DNA of 64,000 nucleotides from assembly GCA_017303855.1 (NCBI GenBank), contig JAFLBL010000017.1:1-64000 (forward strand), given 5' to 3'. Of the stretch, positions 1 to 8,800 are shown piece after piece (positions within the stretch are counted from its first letter, which is position 1; every line of letters starts with the position of its first letter). Below the pieces are notes generated by a model. That model was not told where the DNA came from, ran no database searches, and saw only the letters and a list, made by a program, of their open reading frames with translations. The position numbers were made by a program, and so were the translations under genes. The DNA comes from Chitinophagales bacterium. GTDB taxonomy: Bacteria > Bacteroidota > Bacteroidia > Chitinophagales > Chitinophagaceae.

Positions 1-195
1 ACCACGGGTGGTTATCCGCGGATAGCCCATGTAATTACGGCGGATCATTCAAAACTGGCGCAACTGAAATCGGGAGATAGCGTATATTTCAGGTTAACGG
101 ATATGGCAACGGCGGAAGAAAAGCTGACCCGGCAACAACAGCATTTGCGTCAGTTGCAACATGCCTGTACACTTAAACTGCAGCAATATGGCTGA
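1..195 (+). CDS. pxpC: 5-oxoprolinase subunit C (biotin-dependent carboxyltransferase family), 3' end only
   Basis: Only the last 64 codons lie in the window; the reading frame is open from base 1 to TGA at 193-195. The visible protein starts TTGGYPRIAHV, a signature of the C-terminal part of the KipA/PxpC family, followed by the usual hydrophilic helical tail. PxpC works with PxpB and PxpA in ATP-dependent opening of 5-oxoproline to glutamate in the cytoplasm. Its stop codon lies inside the start of the following pxpA gene (8-base overlap), which indicates translational coupling. The family call comes from the motif plus the neighbour; the rest of the gene is outside the window. Confidence 0.85.
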   Translation, partial: TTGGYPRIAHVITADHSKLAQLKSGDSVYFRLTDMATAEEKLTRQQQHLRQLQHACTLKLQQYG

Positions 196-934
196 AACGA
201 TTGACATAAACTGTGATATGGGAGAAGGTGTGGGCAATGAAGAATTGCTGATGCCGTATATTACTTCTGCCAATATCGCCTGCGGGTATCATGCCGGCGA
301 TTCCGTCACCATGTTGCATGTACTAGAACTATGCAAGGAACATGGGGTGGCAGCGGGGGCGCATCCCTCTTTCCTGGATCGTGCCAATTTCGGCCGTGTG
401 GAAAGAGAACTGCCCGTAACGGAATTATATGAACTCGTGATCCAGCAGTTGCTGATCATGAAGGAGACCGCGGATATAGCGGGAGTTACGCTCCGTCATG
501 TAAAGCCGCATGGCGCTTTATACAATCTGTCGGCCCGTGATCCGCTGGTGGCCCGGGTTATTGCCAAAGCGGTAAAAAATTTTGACAGTAAACTGCACCT
601 GACCGGACTCAGTGGCAGTTGTTCCATTGAGCAGGCGATTGAGATCGGTCTGCCTACTATCAGTGAGGTATATGCGGACCGTACCTACCAGGATGACGGC
701 ACCCTGACCGCAAGGACCGAACCCGGTGCGTTGATTACGGATCCGGCCATAGCCGCGGCCCAGGTACTGGAGATGGTGCGGGAAGGAGTGGTTACCTCCG
801 TTACGGGCAATAAGGTACCGATAGTGGCCGAGTCCGTTTGTCTGCATGGAGACGGGCCGCATGCCCTGCTTTTTGCCGAAACCATTTATACTACATTACA
901 ACAAAAAGGAATAACCATTCGTGCCGGCCAGTAA
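188..934 (+). CDS. pxpA: 5-oxoprolinase subunit A (LamB/YcsF family)
   Basis: This 248-residue protein belongs to the LamB/YcsF family, the PxpA subunit of the prokaryotic 5-oxoprolinase that hydrolyses 5-oxoproline to glutamate. The family N-terminus is clear: IDINCDMGEG near residues 5-14, then NIACGYHAGD and the GVAAGAHPSF segment; VKPHGALYN lies mid-protein. The ATG at 188 was chosen over an in-frame start at 161 because homologues begin directly before DINCD and because 188 gives the usual tight overlap with pxpC. The length (about 250) is typical. The next gene starts inside its last codons, so pxpC, pxpA and the NRAMP-like transporter form one operon. Confidence 0.95.
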   Translation: MAETIDINCDMGEGVGNEELLMPYITSANIACGYHAGDSVTMLHVLELCKEHGVAAGAHPSFLDRANFGRVERELPVTELYELVIQQLLIMKETADIAGVTLRHVKPHGALYNLSARDPLVARVIAKAVKNFDSKLHLTGLSGSCSIEQAIEIGLPTISEVYADRTYQDDGTLTARTEPGALITDPAIAAAQVLEMVREGVVTSVTGNKVPIVAESVCLHGDGPHALLFAETIYTTLQQKGITIRAGQ

Positions 935-2105
935 AGGAACAAAAGGAGTAATCCTCGGAGCCGCTTTCCTGATGGCTACTTCGGCTATTGGTCCGGGTTT
1001 TCTTACCCAGACCAGTTTATTTACCAGTGAACTGTTCACCAGTTTTGGTTTTATCATCCTGATTTCCGTATTACTTGATATTGGTGCCCAGTTGAATATC
1101 TGGCGCATCATCACGGTCAGTGAAAAAAGGGCCCAGGATATTTCCAATACCCTGTTGCCGGGGCTGGGTATCGTGTTAGCCTCCCTTATTGCTTTTGGCG
1201 GATTGGTATTCAATATCGGCAATATTGCAGGAACGGGTTTGGGATTAAATGTGCTGACGGGTGTTGAGGTGAAAACCGGTGCCCTGATCAGTGCCTTGCT
1301 GGCCGTTGGCATTTTCTGGTCTAAACAGGCCGGACGATTGATTGATGTATTTGTAAAAATACTGGGACTGCTGATGATCGGGCTTACCGTTTATATTGCC
1401 TTTGTTTCGCAGCCTCCGTTGGGTCAGGCCCTGTTGCATACGGTATGGCCGGAGAAAACGGATATGCTGAAGATCGTGACACTGGTAGGCGGAACCGTAG
1501 GCGGATATATTTCCTTTGCCGGGGCGCATCGTTTGCTTGATGCCGGGGTAAAAGGAAAGGAACAGCTCGGGCAGGTCACTAAGAGTTCCGTCAGCGGCAT
1601 TCTGATTACCTCACTGATGCGGTATATTTTGTTCCTGGCTGCCTTGGGCGTGGTATGGCAGGGGGTGAAGTTATCCGCCGGCAATCCCGCCGCTTCCGTA
1701 TTTCAATCCGCCGCAGGTGAATTGGGTTATCGTTTTTTTGGCATCGTCATGTGGAGTGCCGCCATCACGTCGGTGGTAGGGGCTTCGTATACGTCGGTTT
1801 CTTTCTGGAAAACCATTTCCCCTTTTGTACAGCGGAATGAAAAAGGCGTGACCACTGTTTTCATTTTGTTTTCAACACTTATTTTTCTTTTTGTCGGGCA
1901 ACCGGTACGTCTGCTGGTGCTGGCCGGTGCGGTGAACGGATTTATTTTGCCCATAGCCCTCGCCGTTATACTGGTGGCATCCGGCAGGCAAAAAGTGGTA
2001 GGCGATTACCGGCATCCCGCCTGGCTGCAGTGGATCGGGTGGCTGGTGGTAGTGGCGATGGGGTATATGGGGGTGGTGGGGATTATGAAAAGTGTGCAGG
2101 GGTGA
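921..2105 (+). CDS. NRAMP-family transporter of the 5-oxoprolinase cluster (YcsG-like)
   Basis: A 394-residue polytopic membrane protein with about 11 hydrophobic segments. The N-terminal stretch AIGPGFLTQT resembles the first helix of NRAMP divalent-metal transporters (DPGN region), but with a changed metal-binding motif, as in the YcsG branch found beside pxpA/ycsF in Bacillus and many other bacteria. It starts with GTG at 921 and overlaps the end of pxpA by 14 bases, so it belongs to the same operon. By position it may import 5-oxoproline or a related solute instead of a metal; that is inference. The operon ends at the hairpin near 2270-2304. Confidence 0.8.
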   Translation: MPASKGTKGVILGAAFLMATSAIGPGFLTQTSLFTSELFTSFGFIILISVLLDIGAQLNIWRIITVSEKRAQDISNTLLPGLGIVLASLIAFGGLVFNIGNIAGTGLGLNVLTGVEVKTGALISALLAVGIFWSKQAGRLIDVFVKILGLLMIGLTVYIAFVSQPPLGQALLHTVWPEKTDMLKIVTLVGGTVGGYISFAGAHRLLDAGVKGKEQLGQVTKSSVSGILITSLMRYILFLAALGVVWQGVKLSAGNPAASVFQSAAGELGYRFFGIVMWSAAITSVVGASYTSVSFWKTISPFVQRNEKGVTTVFILFSTLIFLFVGQPVRLLVLAGAVNGFILPIALAVILVASGRQKVVGDYRHPAWLQWIGWLVVVAMGYMGVVGIMKSVQG

Positions 2106-2266
2106 TGAATAGTTTATAACACTCCCCTATTTACATTCAACCGGGTGGCTTACTATGTTAAAAAATTCTTTTATTTACAACTCATGTCAGGCGGTTTCAA
2201 TAACTGTAAGTTTAAAACTCATGTTGCACATTTTTTAGTTCACACCTGGGCGAAGTGTAAAAAAAC

Positions 2267-2304
2267 AAAAAAGCCCAACCATAGGGTACGTTGAGCTTTT
2301 TTTG
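2267..2304. terminator. bidirectional intrinsic terminator
   Basis: An A-rich run plus AAGCCCAAC (2271-2279) pairs with GTTGAGCTT (2290-2298), one G-T pair, followed by a T-run. It lies between the convergent NRAMP-like gene (+) and the L,D-transpeptidase-fold gene (-) and has a T-run on each strand, so it can serve both. Confidence 0.75.
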
Positions 2305-2332
2305 TAATCATCCATCCTTGTTGTGTGTCCAA

Positions 2333-3094
2333 TCAGTCGTTTAATATCTTTGATCCTTGCTGGTAATTCTTTTGCGGATGATAGATAAACAGGCAGGTGC
2401 CGTTTTTTATTGTTGCAATAATCGTATTTACTTCATTCATGGGTACCGCGGGACAACCCCAGCTTCTTCCCATATAACCACCACCGGCGGCGCGGCCCGC
2501 ATTCACATAGTCCGCTCCATGTATTACAATGGCGCGTTCCATTGCTTTGTCATTGATGCCGGGCTCCAGGCCGGTCATCCGCAGGGATAGCCCGTGTTTG
2601 CCGGTATAGGTTCTCTCGGTGAGAAAGAATCCCAGGCTGCTCTGCAATGACTCCGGTTTATTTGAAAACGAAGTGGCATATTCAAGACCGGAATTTTGTC
2701 CGTGTGCCACATAGGTATTCTTTACCAGTTCATTGTTTTCCATATCTATTATATACATCCTCTTTTTTAAGGAAGACTGGGAAAAATCACAGATGGTCAG
2801 GTACTGATGGCGGCTTATTTTTTTTTGCGCCAGCAGTGTATGGTATCCTTTCCATGCCTGGTCAAATGCTGCTTTTGATAAACCGGATTGCGCTAACTGC
2901 ATCTCTTCATAAAGGGCAGTGGCCGCATCCGCGGTTAACTTTACCTCCATACTTACTGTGGAATAAGCCGTTGCTTCGGGCATCCTGTTCGTGGGCTGAA
3001 CAGCGGGGTTTATGGCAAATGAACTGCACAAAAACCCTAATGATATCGGGAAGATCAGGTTTTTCAAAATAGGTACGGTGTTACGGATTATCAA
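2333..3094 (-). CDS. murein L,D-transpeptidase catalytic domain protein (YkuD_2 family), exported
   Basis: A 253-residue protein with a hydrophobic N-terminal segment (about residues 8-27) consistent with a signal peptide. The middle and C-terminus match the YkuD_2 family: IDMENNELVKNTYVAHG begins the catalytic sheet, followed by IVIHGADYV and GRSWGCPAVP, which supply the His and Cys of an L,D-transpeptidase active site. It would act on peptidoglycan in the periplasm. The exact reaction of this subfamily is not well established, so the enzyme role is inferred from fold and active-site residues. It is a single gene, convergent with the upstream operon; 183 bases without a visible feature separate it from the AI-2E transporter. 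Confidence 0.85.
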   Translation of the reverse strand: MIIRNTVPILKNLIFPISLGFLCSSFAINPAVQPTNRMPEATAYSTVSMEVKLTADAATALYEEMQLAQSGLSKAAFDQAWKGYHTLLAQKKISRHQYLTICDFSQSSLKKRMYIIDMENNELVKNTYVAHGQNSGLEYATSFSNKPESLQSSLGFFLTERTYTGKHGLSLRMTGLEPGINDKAMERAIVIHGADYVNAGRAAGGGYMGRSWGCPAVPMNEVNTIIATIKNGTCLFIYHPQKNYQQGSKILND

Positions 3095-3277
3095 ACGGTA
3101 ACAGCTGCTAAATTATTATCGGATCATTGCATTTTATAGTAATAATGTTTTGTTTTTTAATGGATTAAGGATTAATACGTACATGTATAAATAGAACGTA
3201 CCGGAGAATTACGAGATAAATTCCGATACGTAGTATCTGTACTACAATGTGCGTTTGTTCGGATTGATACTGATCAA

Positions 3278-4324
3278 TCAGTTTTCCATTATCTTATTGA
3301 CATCCCGCTGTTTGATTACAAACTCACTGGAGTAAATTCGCAGCAACAACATAAATAAGGAAATAAGCAGGGGCCCGAAGATGAGCCCGATAAAACCAAA
3401 CAGATTGAGCCCGATGATTACACCGAATACGGTGGTCAGCGGATGTACATTGCCCAGCTTCTTTAATAAAGTAAAACGAAGTACATTATCAATAGTACCG
3501 ATAATGCCAAACCCGAAAATCAGCATGGTGATGCCCTGCCAGTTCTGTCCGTTGGCAAAAAACAGGATGGCCAATGGTACATAAGCAAGGGCGGCTCCCA
3601 CTACGGGAATCATACCAGCAATACAGGTAACCCCGAACCAGAAGAAAGGCTCTTTGACGCCTAATAATAAATAACCGATGAGTCCCACCAGTCCCTGCGC
3701 AAAGGCGATCAGGGGAATGCCGATGGCATTGGAGGCCACCATGCTGTTTACTTCCTTGCCCAGCCGGCTGACATTCTCATCCTTCAGCGGAATATATTCA
3801 TATAAGGCGTCTTCCATGTACCGCGCATTCATCAGCATGAAATAAAGGATAAAGTACATGAAGAAAATCGTGCTGATCGAATTGAACGTGGCACCCACAA
3901 TGCCGGGCAGACTCTTGGCGATAAAATCCCCGAGCTGATTGATGTTTTCATCACTCAGGATCTCCATATTCAATTGCATTTCCGCATCGGCCACCAGTTT
4001 CTTCAGCGCCGTTACCAGTTCAGACGAATGCTGGATGGCATAACTCACTTTTGATGATAGCATATTGATGAGCAAACCTACCGGCAGCAGGATGACGATA
4101 AAGGAAACCAGCATGAGTAATAAAGCCGTCCAGCCCTTCCGCCATTTCCGCTTCTCGGTGAGGTACAACATGGCCCCGTGCATTAATATATATAATGTAA
4201 TGGCCCCCAGCAGGGCGGGCAAAAATGAATACAACTGCCAGCTCAGCAAAATTCCCAGCAACAGGATGATAATAATAAAGAACACCTGCCGGATACGGTT
4301 ATGGTCGAGGACATTATTGTTCAT
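3278..4324 (-). CDS. AI-2E family transporter (PerM-type)
   Basis: A membrane protein of about 348 residues with paired N-terminal helices, a soluble middle part (residues about 80-150) and the conserved C-terminal multi-helix block containing GLNLFGFIGLIFGPLL, the hallmark of the AI-2E/PerM transporter family. The chosen ATG (4322-4324) lies 32 bases after the MATE gene; a longer reading frame to 4378 would overlap MATE and adds residues unlike the family. It is probably cotranscribed with MATE. The family name comes from E. coli TqsA; substrates of most members are unknown. A paralogue is present at 57295-58317 with the same FGFIGLIFGPLL block. Confidence 0.88.
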   Translation of the reverse strand: MNNNVLDHNRIRQVFFIIIILLLGILLSWQLYSFLPALLGAITLYILMHGAMLYLTEKRKWRKGWTALLLMLVSFIVILLPVGLLINMLSSKVSYAIQHSSELVTALKKLVADAEMQLNMEILSDENINQLGDFIAKSLPGIVGATFNSISTIFFMYFILYFMLMNARYMEDALYEYIPLKDENVSRLGKEVNSMVASNAIGIPLIAFAQGLVGLIGYLLLGVKEPFFWFGVTCIAGMIPVVGAALAYVPLAILFFANGQNWQGITMLIFGFGIIGTIDNVLRFTLLKKLGNVHPLTTVFGVIIGLNLFGFIGLIFGPLLISLFMLLLRIYSSEFVIKQRDVNKIMEN

Positions 4325-4356
4325 GAATGTTGCATTTGAAGTATAATTTACTGGAT

Positions 4357-5775
4357 TTAGACTTCCACCTTCTTCCAACCTCCTTTCTTAAAATAGTACC
4401 AGGCTACTATCGCGATCAGGGTCTCGGCTACGGGTACCGCTATAAAAGCGCCTACGGGCCCCAGGCCAATGCCTTTCGCCAGCAGCCAGGCAAAAGGAAT
4501 CTGAAAAAGCCAGAAGCCTCCAATATTAATCCAGGTGGGTGTTTTGGTATCACCGGCCCCGTTTAATGCCTGCACCATCACCATGCCGATGCCATAAAAA
4601 ATATAGCCGCTGCCGATAATCTGCATGGAGAGTACCCCGAAACGATGTACTTCCGGCTGATTGGTAAATATGCTGATGATGGGGGATGCGAAGAGCAAAA
4701 AGATAAACATGACAAAAGCCATAAAGATCGCATTGAACCGGGTGGCCAGCACTACACTGCGTTCCGCACGATCCGGTTGATTGGCCCCGAGGTTTTGTCC
4801 TACCAGGGTGGCCGCCGCATTACTGAGTCCCCAGGCCGGTAATATAAAAAAGACCACATTCCGGATGGCTACCTGGTAACCGGCCGTGGCATGTGTACCC
4901 CCGGTATCCGATACCAGCCAGGCCAGTACGATCCAGCTGCCACTCTGAATAAAGAACTGGAAAGTGGCAGGCCAGGCCACTTCGAGCAAATGACGGATGA
5001 CAGGAAAATCAATTTTAAAATGCGCCCACCTGATTTTCATATTCCCCTTGCTGTGAAACAGGTAATAGCACTGATAAATGACTCCCGTACCCCGGCCGAT
5101 CACGGTGGCAATGGCGGCACCTTTTAAACCCAGTTCGGGGAAGGGGCCATAGCCATTGATCAGGGTAGGACATAATAGTATATTAATAATACTGGCCAGC
5201 CAGAGACTGCGCATGGCAATGGCGGCATCTCCCGCGCCCCGGAATACACCATTGATCAGGAAGATGAGGATGATGACCATACTGCCTCCGAGCATGATAC
5301 GGGTGAAGATGGTGCCCTCGGCGATCACCTGCGGCTCGGCCTTCATCAGGCGCAGGATATCGGGCGCAAAGATCAGTCCGGCCACACTGAGCACCAGTGC
5401 GGCCATCATGCCGATCAGAATGGATTGCGCCCCGGCATGAGCAGCCGCTTCCGGATTCTTCTCCCCGATACGGCGGGCCACAACGGCTGTGGCTCCCATT
5501 CCCAGTCCCATGGCAATGGTATAAATGATGGTAATAAATGATTCCGTGAGTCCGACGGTGGCAATGGCCACTTCACTATTGGGGAGGTGACTGACAAAAT
5601 ACATATCCACTACGGCAAAAACGGATTCCAGCATGAGCTCGAGAATCATGGGTATGGCCAGCAGGACAATAGCACCCCGGATAGAACCCTGGGTATAGTC
5701 ATGCTCCCCGCCTTTCAGCGATTGCTTTATAATGGAAATAAAATGAGTATACCGGTTGGTTGGTTGTTTCAACAT
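4357..5775 (-). CDS. MATE family efflux transporter
   Basis: A 472-residue protein with 12 predicted membrane helices arranged as two six-helix halves. The N-terminal helix contains PMILELMLESVFAVVDMYF, and TAVVARRIGEKNPEAA follows in the first loop region, as in NorM/DinF-type cation-coupled multidrug exporters. It would export organic cations or drugs across the inner membrane in exchange for Na+ or H+. It is the first gene of a minus-strand pair with the AI-2E transporter. Start at 5775 is the first ATG of the frame; a start nearer the GGEHDYTQGS segment (about residue 22) cannot be excluded. Confidence 0.92.
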   Translation of the reverse strand: MLKQPTNRYTHFISIIKQSLKGGEHDYTQGSIRGAIVLLAIPMILELMLESVFAVVDMYFVSHLPNSEVAIATVGLTESFITIIYTIAMGLGMGATAVVARRIGEKNPEAAAHAGAQSILIGMMAALVLSVAGLIFAPDILRLMKAEPQVIAEGTIFTRIMLGGSMVIILIFLINGVFRGAGDAAIAMRSLWLASIINILLCPTLINGYGPFPELGLKGAAIATVIGRGTGVIYQCYYLFHSKGNMKIRWAHFKIDFPVIRHLLEVAWPATFQFFIQSGSWIVLAWLVSDTGGTHATAGYQVAIRNVVFFILPAWGLSNAAATLVGQNLGANQPDRAERSVVLATRFNAIFMAFVMFIFLLFASPIISIFTNQPEVHRFGVLSMQIIGSGYIFYGIGMVMVQALNGAGDTKTPTWINIGGFWLFQIPFAWLLAKGIGLGPVGAFIAVPVAETLIAIVAWYYFKKGGWKKVEV

Positions 5776-6071
5776 ACGTGAAATACTTTAGTAAGATAAA
5801 TGAATAATAGGAAATGGCTGCATTACAAAAGTGCAGTCAGCGAACGTTCGGTAAATGTCAGGTTCTGTCCCGAATGAACCGGGAGTACAATGGAAGCGAA
5901 CCTTAGCAGTATTTCATATTCTTTGATTGAAAGAAGGACAAATGTAAAGGAAAAATCAAAATAAGGATTTTTCTAACGGGATAAAGTGGAAATTTGAAGT
6001 GGTTCGACAGCTCCCCGCATTTGGCGGGGCAGGCACCAAGACATGAACATTAGCTTATCATTACAAAAAAA
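5776..6071. other. intergenic region between divergent MATE and hoxW
   Basis: No gene is visible in these 296 bases. A small GC-rich hairpin (CCCCGC at 6013-6018 and GCGGGG at 6024-6029) lies in a GGTTCGACAG-type context. The region must hold the start signals of MATE (-) and hoxW (+), but no convincing promoter could be assigned. Confidence 0.4.
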
Positions 6072-6527
6072 GTGCATATTAAAAATAACATATTAATCAT
6101 TGGCGTAGGCAACACCCTGATGGGCGATGATGGCATTGGTGCGTATGTGGCTGCCCGTTTGCAAGGAATGGAACTCCCGGGTGTACATTGTATCACTGTA
6201 CAGCAGATGACCAGTGATTTGCTGGAAGAAATGAGCCGGGCAGCTCATACGGTGATTGTGGACGCGTCGGTGGAAACGGCTCCCGTTCATTTCTATAAAG
6301 TAGCGGAAACAGCTGAAGCCGGAGCCTCCGCTTCACATTATACCAGTGCCGTTCAGCTATTGCGGATGGCTGAACTGGTATATGCGAAAACCCTGTCCGT
6401 TTATATCTGTGCCATTGGTGCCCCGGATTTTACGCTGCGGGAATCACTCTCTTTTGCCGGAAAGAAAAATGCTGACCAGGCGGTCAGCACAATTCTTGGA
6501 TGGATTAATGGACATGAAAATCAGTAA
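6072..6527 (+). CDS. hoxW: [NiFe]-hydrogenase maturation endopeptidase (HoxW/HyaD family)
   Basis: A 151-residue protease of the HyaD/HybD/HoxW family, which clips the C-terminal extension of a [NiFe]-hydrogenase large subunit once nickel is inserted. The N-terminus has the family motif GVGNTLMGDDGIG, whose acidic residue senses nickel; a second conserved Asp lies in VIVDAS (about residue 60). The start is GTG at 6072, directly before the conserved IIGVGN strand. It is convergent with hoxH and overlaps its end by seven bases, so the target is most likely HoxH, which has a removable tail. The EchE subunit in this window has no such tail. Confidence 0.9.
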   Translation: MHIKNNILIIGVGNTLMGDDGIGAYVAARLQGMELPGVHCITVQQMTSDLLEEMSRAAHTVIVDASVETAPVHFYKVAETAEAGASASHYTSAVQLLRMAELVYAKTLSVYICAIGAPDFTLRESLSFAGKKNADQAVSTILGWINGHENQ

Positions 6528-7951
6528 CGTTCGATTGAACGGATAATATTACCTCTCCTGTCTTTTAAAGAAATGACCATCGGCATTTTTCCGATTGCGT
6601 GTGTGGAGCAGGATAAACAGGGATCATAGCAACGAATGGTGGACTCCACCCGGTTCAGCATACCTTCTTTTACATTTTCTCCTTTTACATATTGCCGGGC
6701 TACTTCCAGTACCGAACGGTTCATGGAGGGATTATTCTGCCCGGTGGCAATAAGCAGGTTTACATTTTTCAGTTTACCTGTTTCATCCGTTTTATAATGA
6801 TGGAATAATGTACCGCGCGGCGCTTCGGAACTGCCGATTCCTTCTTCATAGTTCCAGCGGCCATGGTGCTGGATATGCAGGGAAGTAACTTCCGGATCAA
6901 GCAGGATCCGTTCCGCGTCTTCCACGTCGCTGAGGGCTTCAATGAGCCGGGTATAATGATAATAGAATGTGCCGTGTACCGGACGCCCGCCACTCATCTG
7001 CCTGAATTTTTCAAACTCTTCCTGGGCCAGCGGGGTTTTCATGCGGCTGCATACATTCAGCCTGGCCAGTGGTCCCACGCGGTAGAATCCTTTATCAAAA
7101 CCATAGGGTTTATAATACGGGTATTTCAGGTAAGACCAGTTTACCGAACGTTCCGCGATGAATTCCAGGTAGCGCTCCGGACTTACCTGGTCCTGCAGAA
7201 TAATTCCTTCGTCATCCATAAAACGAAGTTTGCCGTCATATAGCTCATGTTCGCCACCCGGCCCGACCGTTCCGAGATAAAGAGTGGGCGAACTGGCAAA
7301 GGAATTCACCATCACCCCGTTCTCTTCATGAAATTTTTTAATGATGTTAATACCGAGTTGTACCGTTTGCTTCGCTTCCGGTATCCAGTCCAGCAACGCT
7401 TTCCGGTTGTCTTCGGATAAGGGATAGGCCATGCCGCCGGGAACGATTCCCATGATATGGATTTTCTTCCCGGTGATGCGTTCACTGATTTCCTGGCCGA
7501 ACTTACGGAGACGTATACCCCGTAAAGCCACATCCGGAAATTGTTCGGCAATGCCGATGATATTCCGTTTGGCCGGATCGCTGTCGTACCCCAGTAAAAA
7601 ATCCGGTGCCGACAAATGGAAGAAGGAAAGTGCATGGGAAGACAGGTTCTGCCCGATGTGCATCAGTCTCCGTAACAGGTTGGCCGTATAGGTCGGTTTG
7701 ATTCCCTGGATCATTTCGCAGGCTTTTACGCTGGCGAGGGTATGACTGGTAGGACAGATACCGCAGATCCGGGGCGTAATGGTCGGCATTTCCGTATACA
7801 TACGCCCTTCGCAGAATTTTTCGAAGCCGCGGAATTCATTTACGTGAAACTGTGCATCATGTACCGTGCCGTCATCATTCATTTCGATGGTGATATTGGC
7901 ATGTCCTTCGATCCGGGTAACCGGGGAAATAAATATTTTACGCTTATCCAT
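6521..7951 (-). CDS. hoxH: NAD-linked [NiFe]-hydrogenase large subunit HoxH
   Basis: A 476-residue catalytic subunit of a group 3 (HoxH-like) [NiFe]-hydrogenase. Both nickel-binding pairs are present: RICGICPTSH near residue 62 and DPCLSCSTH near residue 450. After the last His there is an extension of about 25 residues (AIGKMPMVISL...), the part normally removed by the maturation protease encoded convergently at 6072-6527. The start overlaps the end of hoxY by eight bases. With HoxY it forms the hydrogenase module that cycles H2, and with HoxEFU it exchanges electrons with NAD(H) in the cytoplasm. The order hoxEFUYH supports group 3d over group 3b. Confidence 0.95.
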   Translation of the reverse strand: MDKRKIFISPVTRIEGHANITIEMNDDGTVHDAQFHVNEFRGFEKFCEGRMYTEMPTITPRICGICPTSHTLASVKACEMIQGIKPTYTANLLRRLMHIGQNLSSHALSFFHLSAPDFLLGYDSDPAKRNIIGIAEQFPDVALRGIRLRKFGQEISERITGKKIHIMGIVPGGMAYPLSEDNRKALLDWIPEAKQTVQLGINIIKKFHEENGVMVNSFASSPTLYLGTVGPGGEHELYDGKLRFMDDEGIILQDQVSPERYLEFIAERSVNWSYLKYPYYKPYGFDKGFYRVGPLARLNVCSRMKTPLAQEEFEKFRQMSGGRPVHGTFYYHYTRLIEALSDVEDAERILLDPEVTSLHIQHHGRWNYEEGIGSSEAPRGTLFHHYKTDETGKLKNVNLLIATGQNNPSMNRSVLEVARQYVKGENVKEGMLNRVESTIRCYDPCLSCSTHAIGKMPMVISLKDRRGNIIRSIERY

Positions 7952-8486
7952 ATTTCAGTTTTTTAGTCTTGCCCAGATCAGGCAGACGGTCATTGAGGAA
8001 TTCAGCCAGCACATAAAAGATCGTATCCGCGTCCGGCGGGCAACCGGGAATCACAAAATCCACTTTTACCACTTCCTGCAGGGGAAGTACTTTATCATTC
8101 AGCTTCAGCAGGCAGGGATGACCGGGTAATTCGCCCTGTCCGTCATTGCTGACGGCGTTTACATACGAGGCGTCCACCACTTCCTTTAAATCAAAATAAT
8201 TGCGCATACCGGTCACATTGGTCATTACGGCGCAATCACCCAGCGCAATCAGGGTTTTGGCCTGTTTGCGGATATGCAGTATTTCCCGGAAATGTTCATC
8301 ACTGGTGATGGAACCTTCCACGAGGGCAATATCCACTTCGGGGAGTTCTTTGCCATCTACGACGGGGCTCTTCACGATATCGGCGAGCTTCACGACTTCG
8401 AGTATCCGTTCGTCAATATCGAGTAAAGACATGTGACAACCGGAGCAGCCGCCGAGCCATATTGTGGCGAGTTTTTTTTTGGGCAT
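7944..8486 (-). CDS. hoxY: NAD-linked [NiFe]-hydrogenase small subunit HoxY
   Basis: A 180-residue small subunit carrying only the proximal [4Fe-4S] cluster: GGCSGCHMSLLDID near residue 12, LIALGDCAVM near residue 90 and IPGCPPDADTI near residue 145 supply the cysteines. The short length without C-terminal ferredoxin domains is typical of HoxY in soluble group 3d enzymes. It passes electrons from HoxH to the HoxU/HoxF diaphorase part. It is separated from hoxU upstream by 314 bases that are largely repeat DNA, unlike the otherwise tight spacing of this operon. Confidence 0.95.
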   Translation of the reverse strand: MPKKKLATIWLGGCSGCHMSLLDIDERILEVVKLADIVKSPVVDGKELPEVDIALVEGSITSDEHFREILHIRKQAKTLIALGDCAVMTNVTGMRNYFDLKEVVDASYVNAVSNDGQGELPGHPCLLKLNDKVLPLQEVVKVDFVIPGCPPDADTIFYVLAEFLNDRLPDLGKTKKLKYG

Positions 8487-8510
8487 TGGTTGAATTTTGT
8501 GTGTTATGTA

Positions 8511-8693
8511 GAATGAGTAATCAGAAATGAATAATGAGTAATGAGTAATGAGTGGTGTCCTAAAGTAGAAAGTGGTTTAAACGATACCATATCATTTCTG
8601 TTACTGTATTTATTCCTATTCAAATATTATTATAGTCATTTCAATAAAGTTTGTTCAGCTAGCTACTCATTACTCATTATTCATTATTCATCC
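8511..8693. repeat. intergenic repeat element with terminal GAGTAATGAGTA inverted repeats (copy 1)
   Basis: The left end is built of GAATGAGTAATCAG and TAATGAGTAATGAGT words, and the right end of their complements (CTACTCATTACTCATTATTC). Read on the minus strand, this stretch matches 16802-16997 across its length: both begin GGATGARTAATGARTAAT, continue with AGTAATGAGTAGCTRGCTG, and end with ACTTTCTRCTTTAG and ACACCACTCATTACTCATTA. No protein is encoded. The structure (about 190 bp, inverted ends, two diverged copies in opposite orientation) resembles a MITE-like or palindromic intergenic element. It interrupts the hox operon between hoxU and hoxY. Confidence 0.75.
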
Positions 8694-8703
8694 TTTTTTA
8701 ATG

Positions 8704-8763
8704 ATTTCCCCTACTTTAGTTCTCTCCCGCCAGCTACTCATTATTCATTACTCATTACTCATC
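8704..8763. repeat. partial copy of the GAGTAATGAGTA element end
   Basis: On the minus strand this reads GGATGAGTAATGAGTAATG, then AATAATGAGTAGCTGGC, the same outer end as the neighbouring full element, followed by unrelated sequence containing CTAAAGTAGG. It looks like a truncated second copy placed directly beside the first, before the end of hoxU. Confidence 0.55.
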
Positions 8764-8800
8764 CTACTTTAATAATGTTTCTATATAATCATCATCTTAC

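Noticed and set aside
2333..3094. Plus-strand frames 2357-2590 and 2647-3072 across the L,D-transpeptidase-fold gene
   Set aside because: They are antisense shadows of a gene with clear catalytic motifs and a signal peptide on the minus strand.
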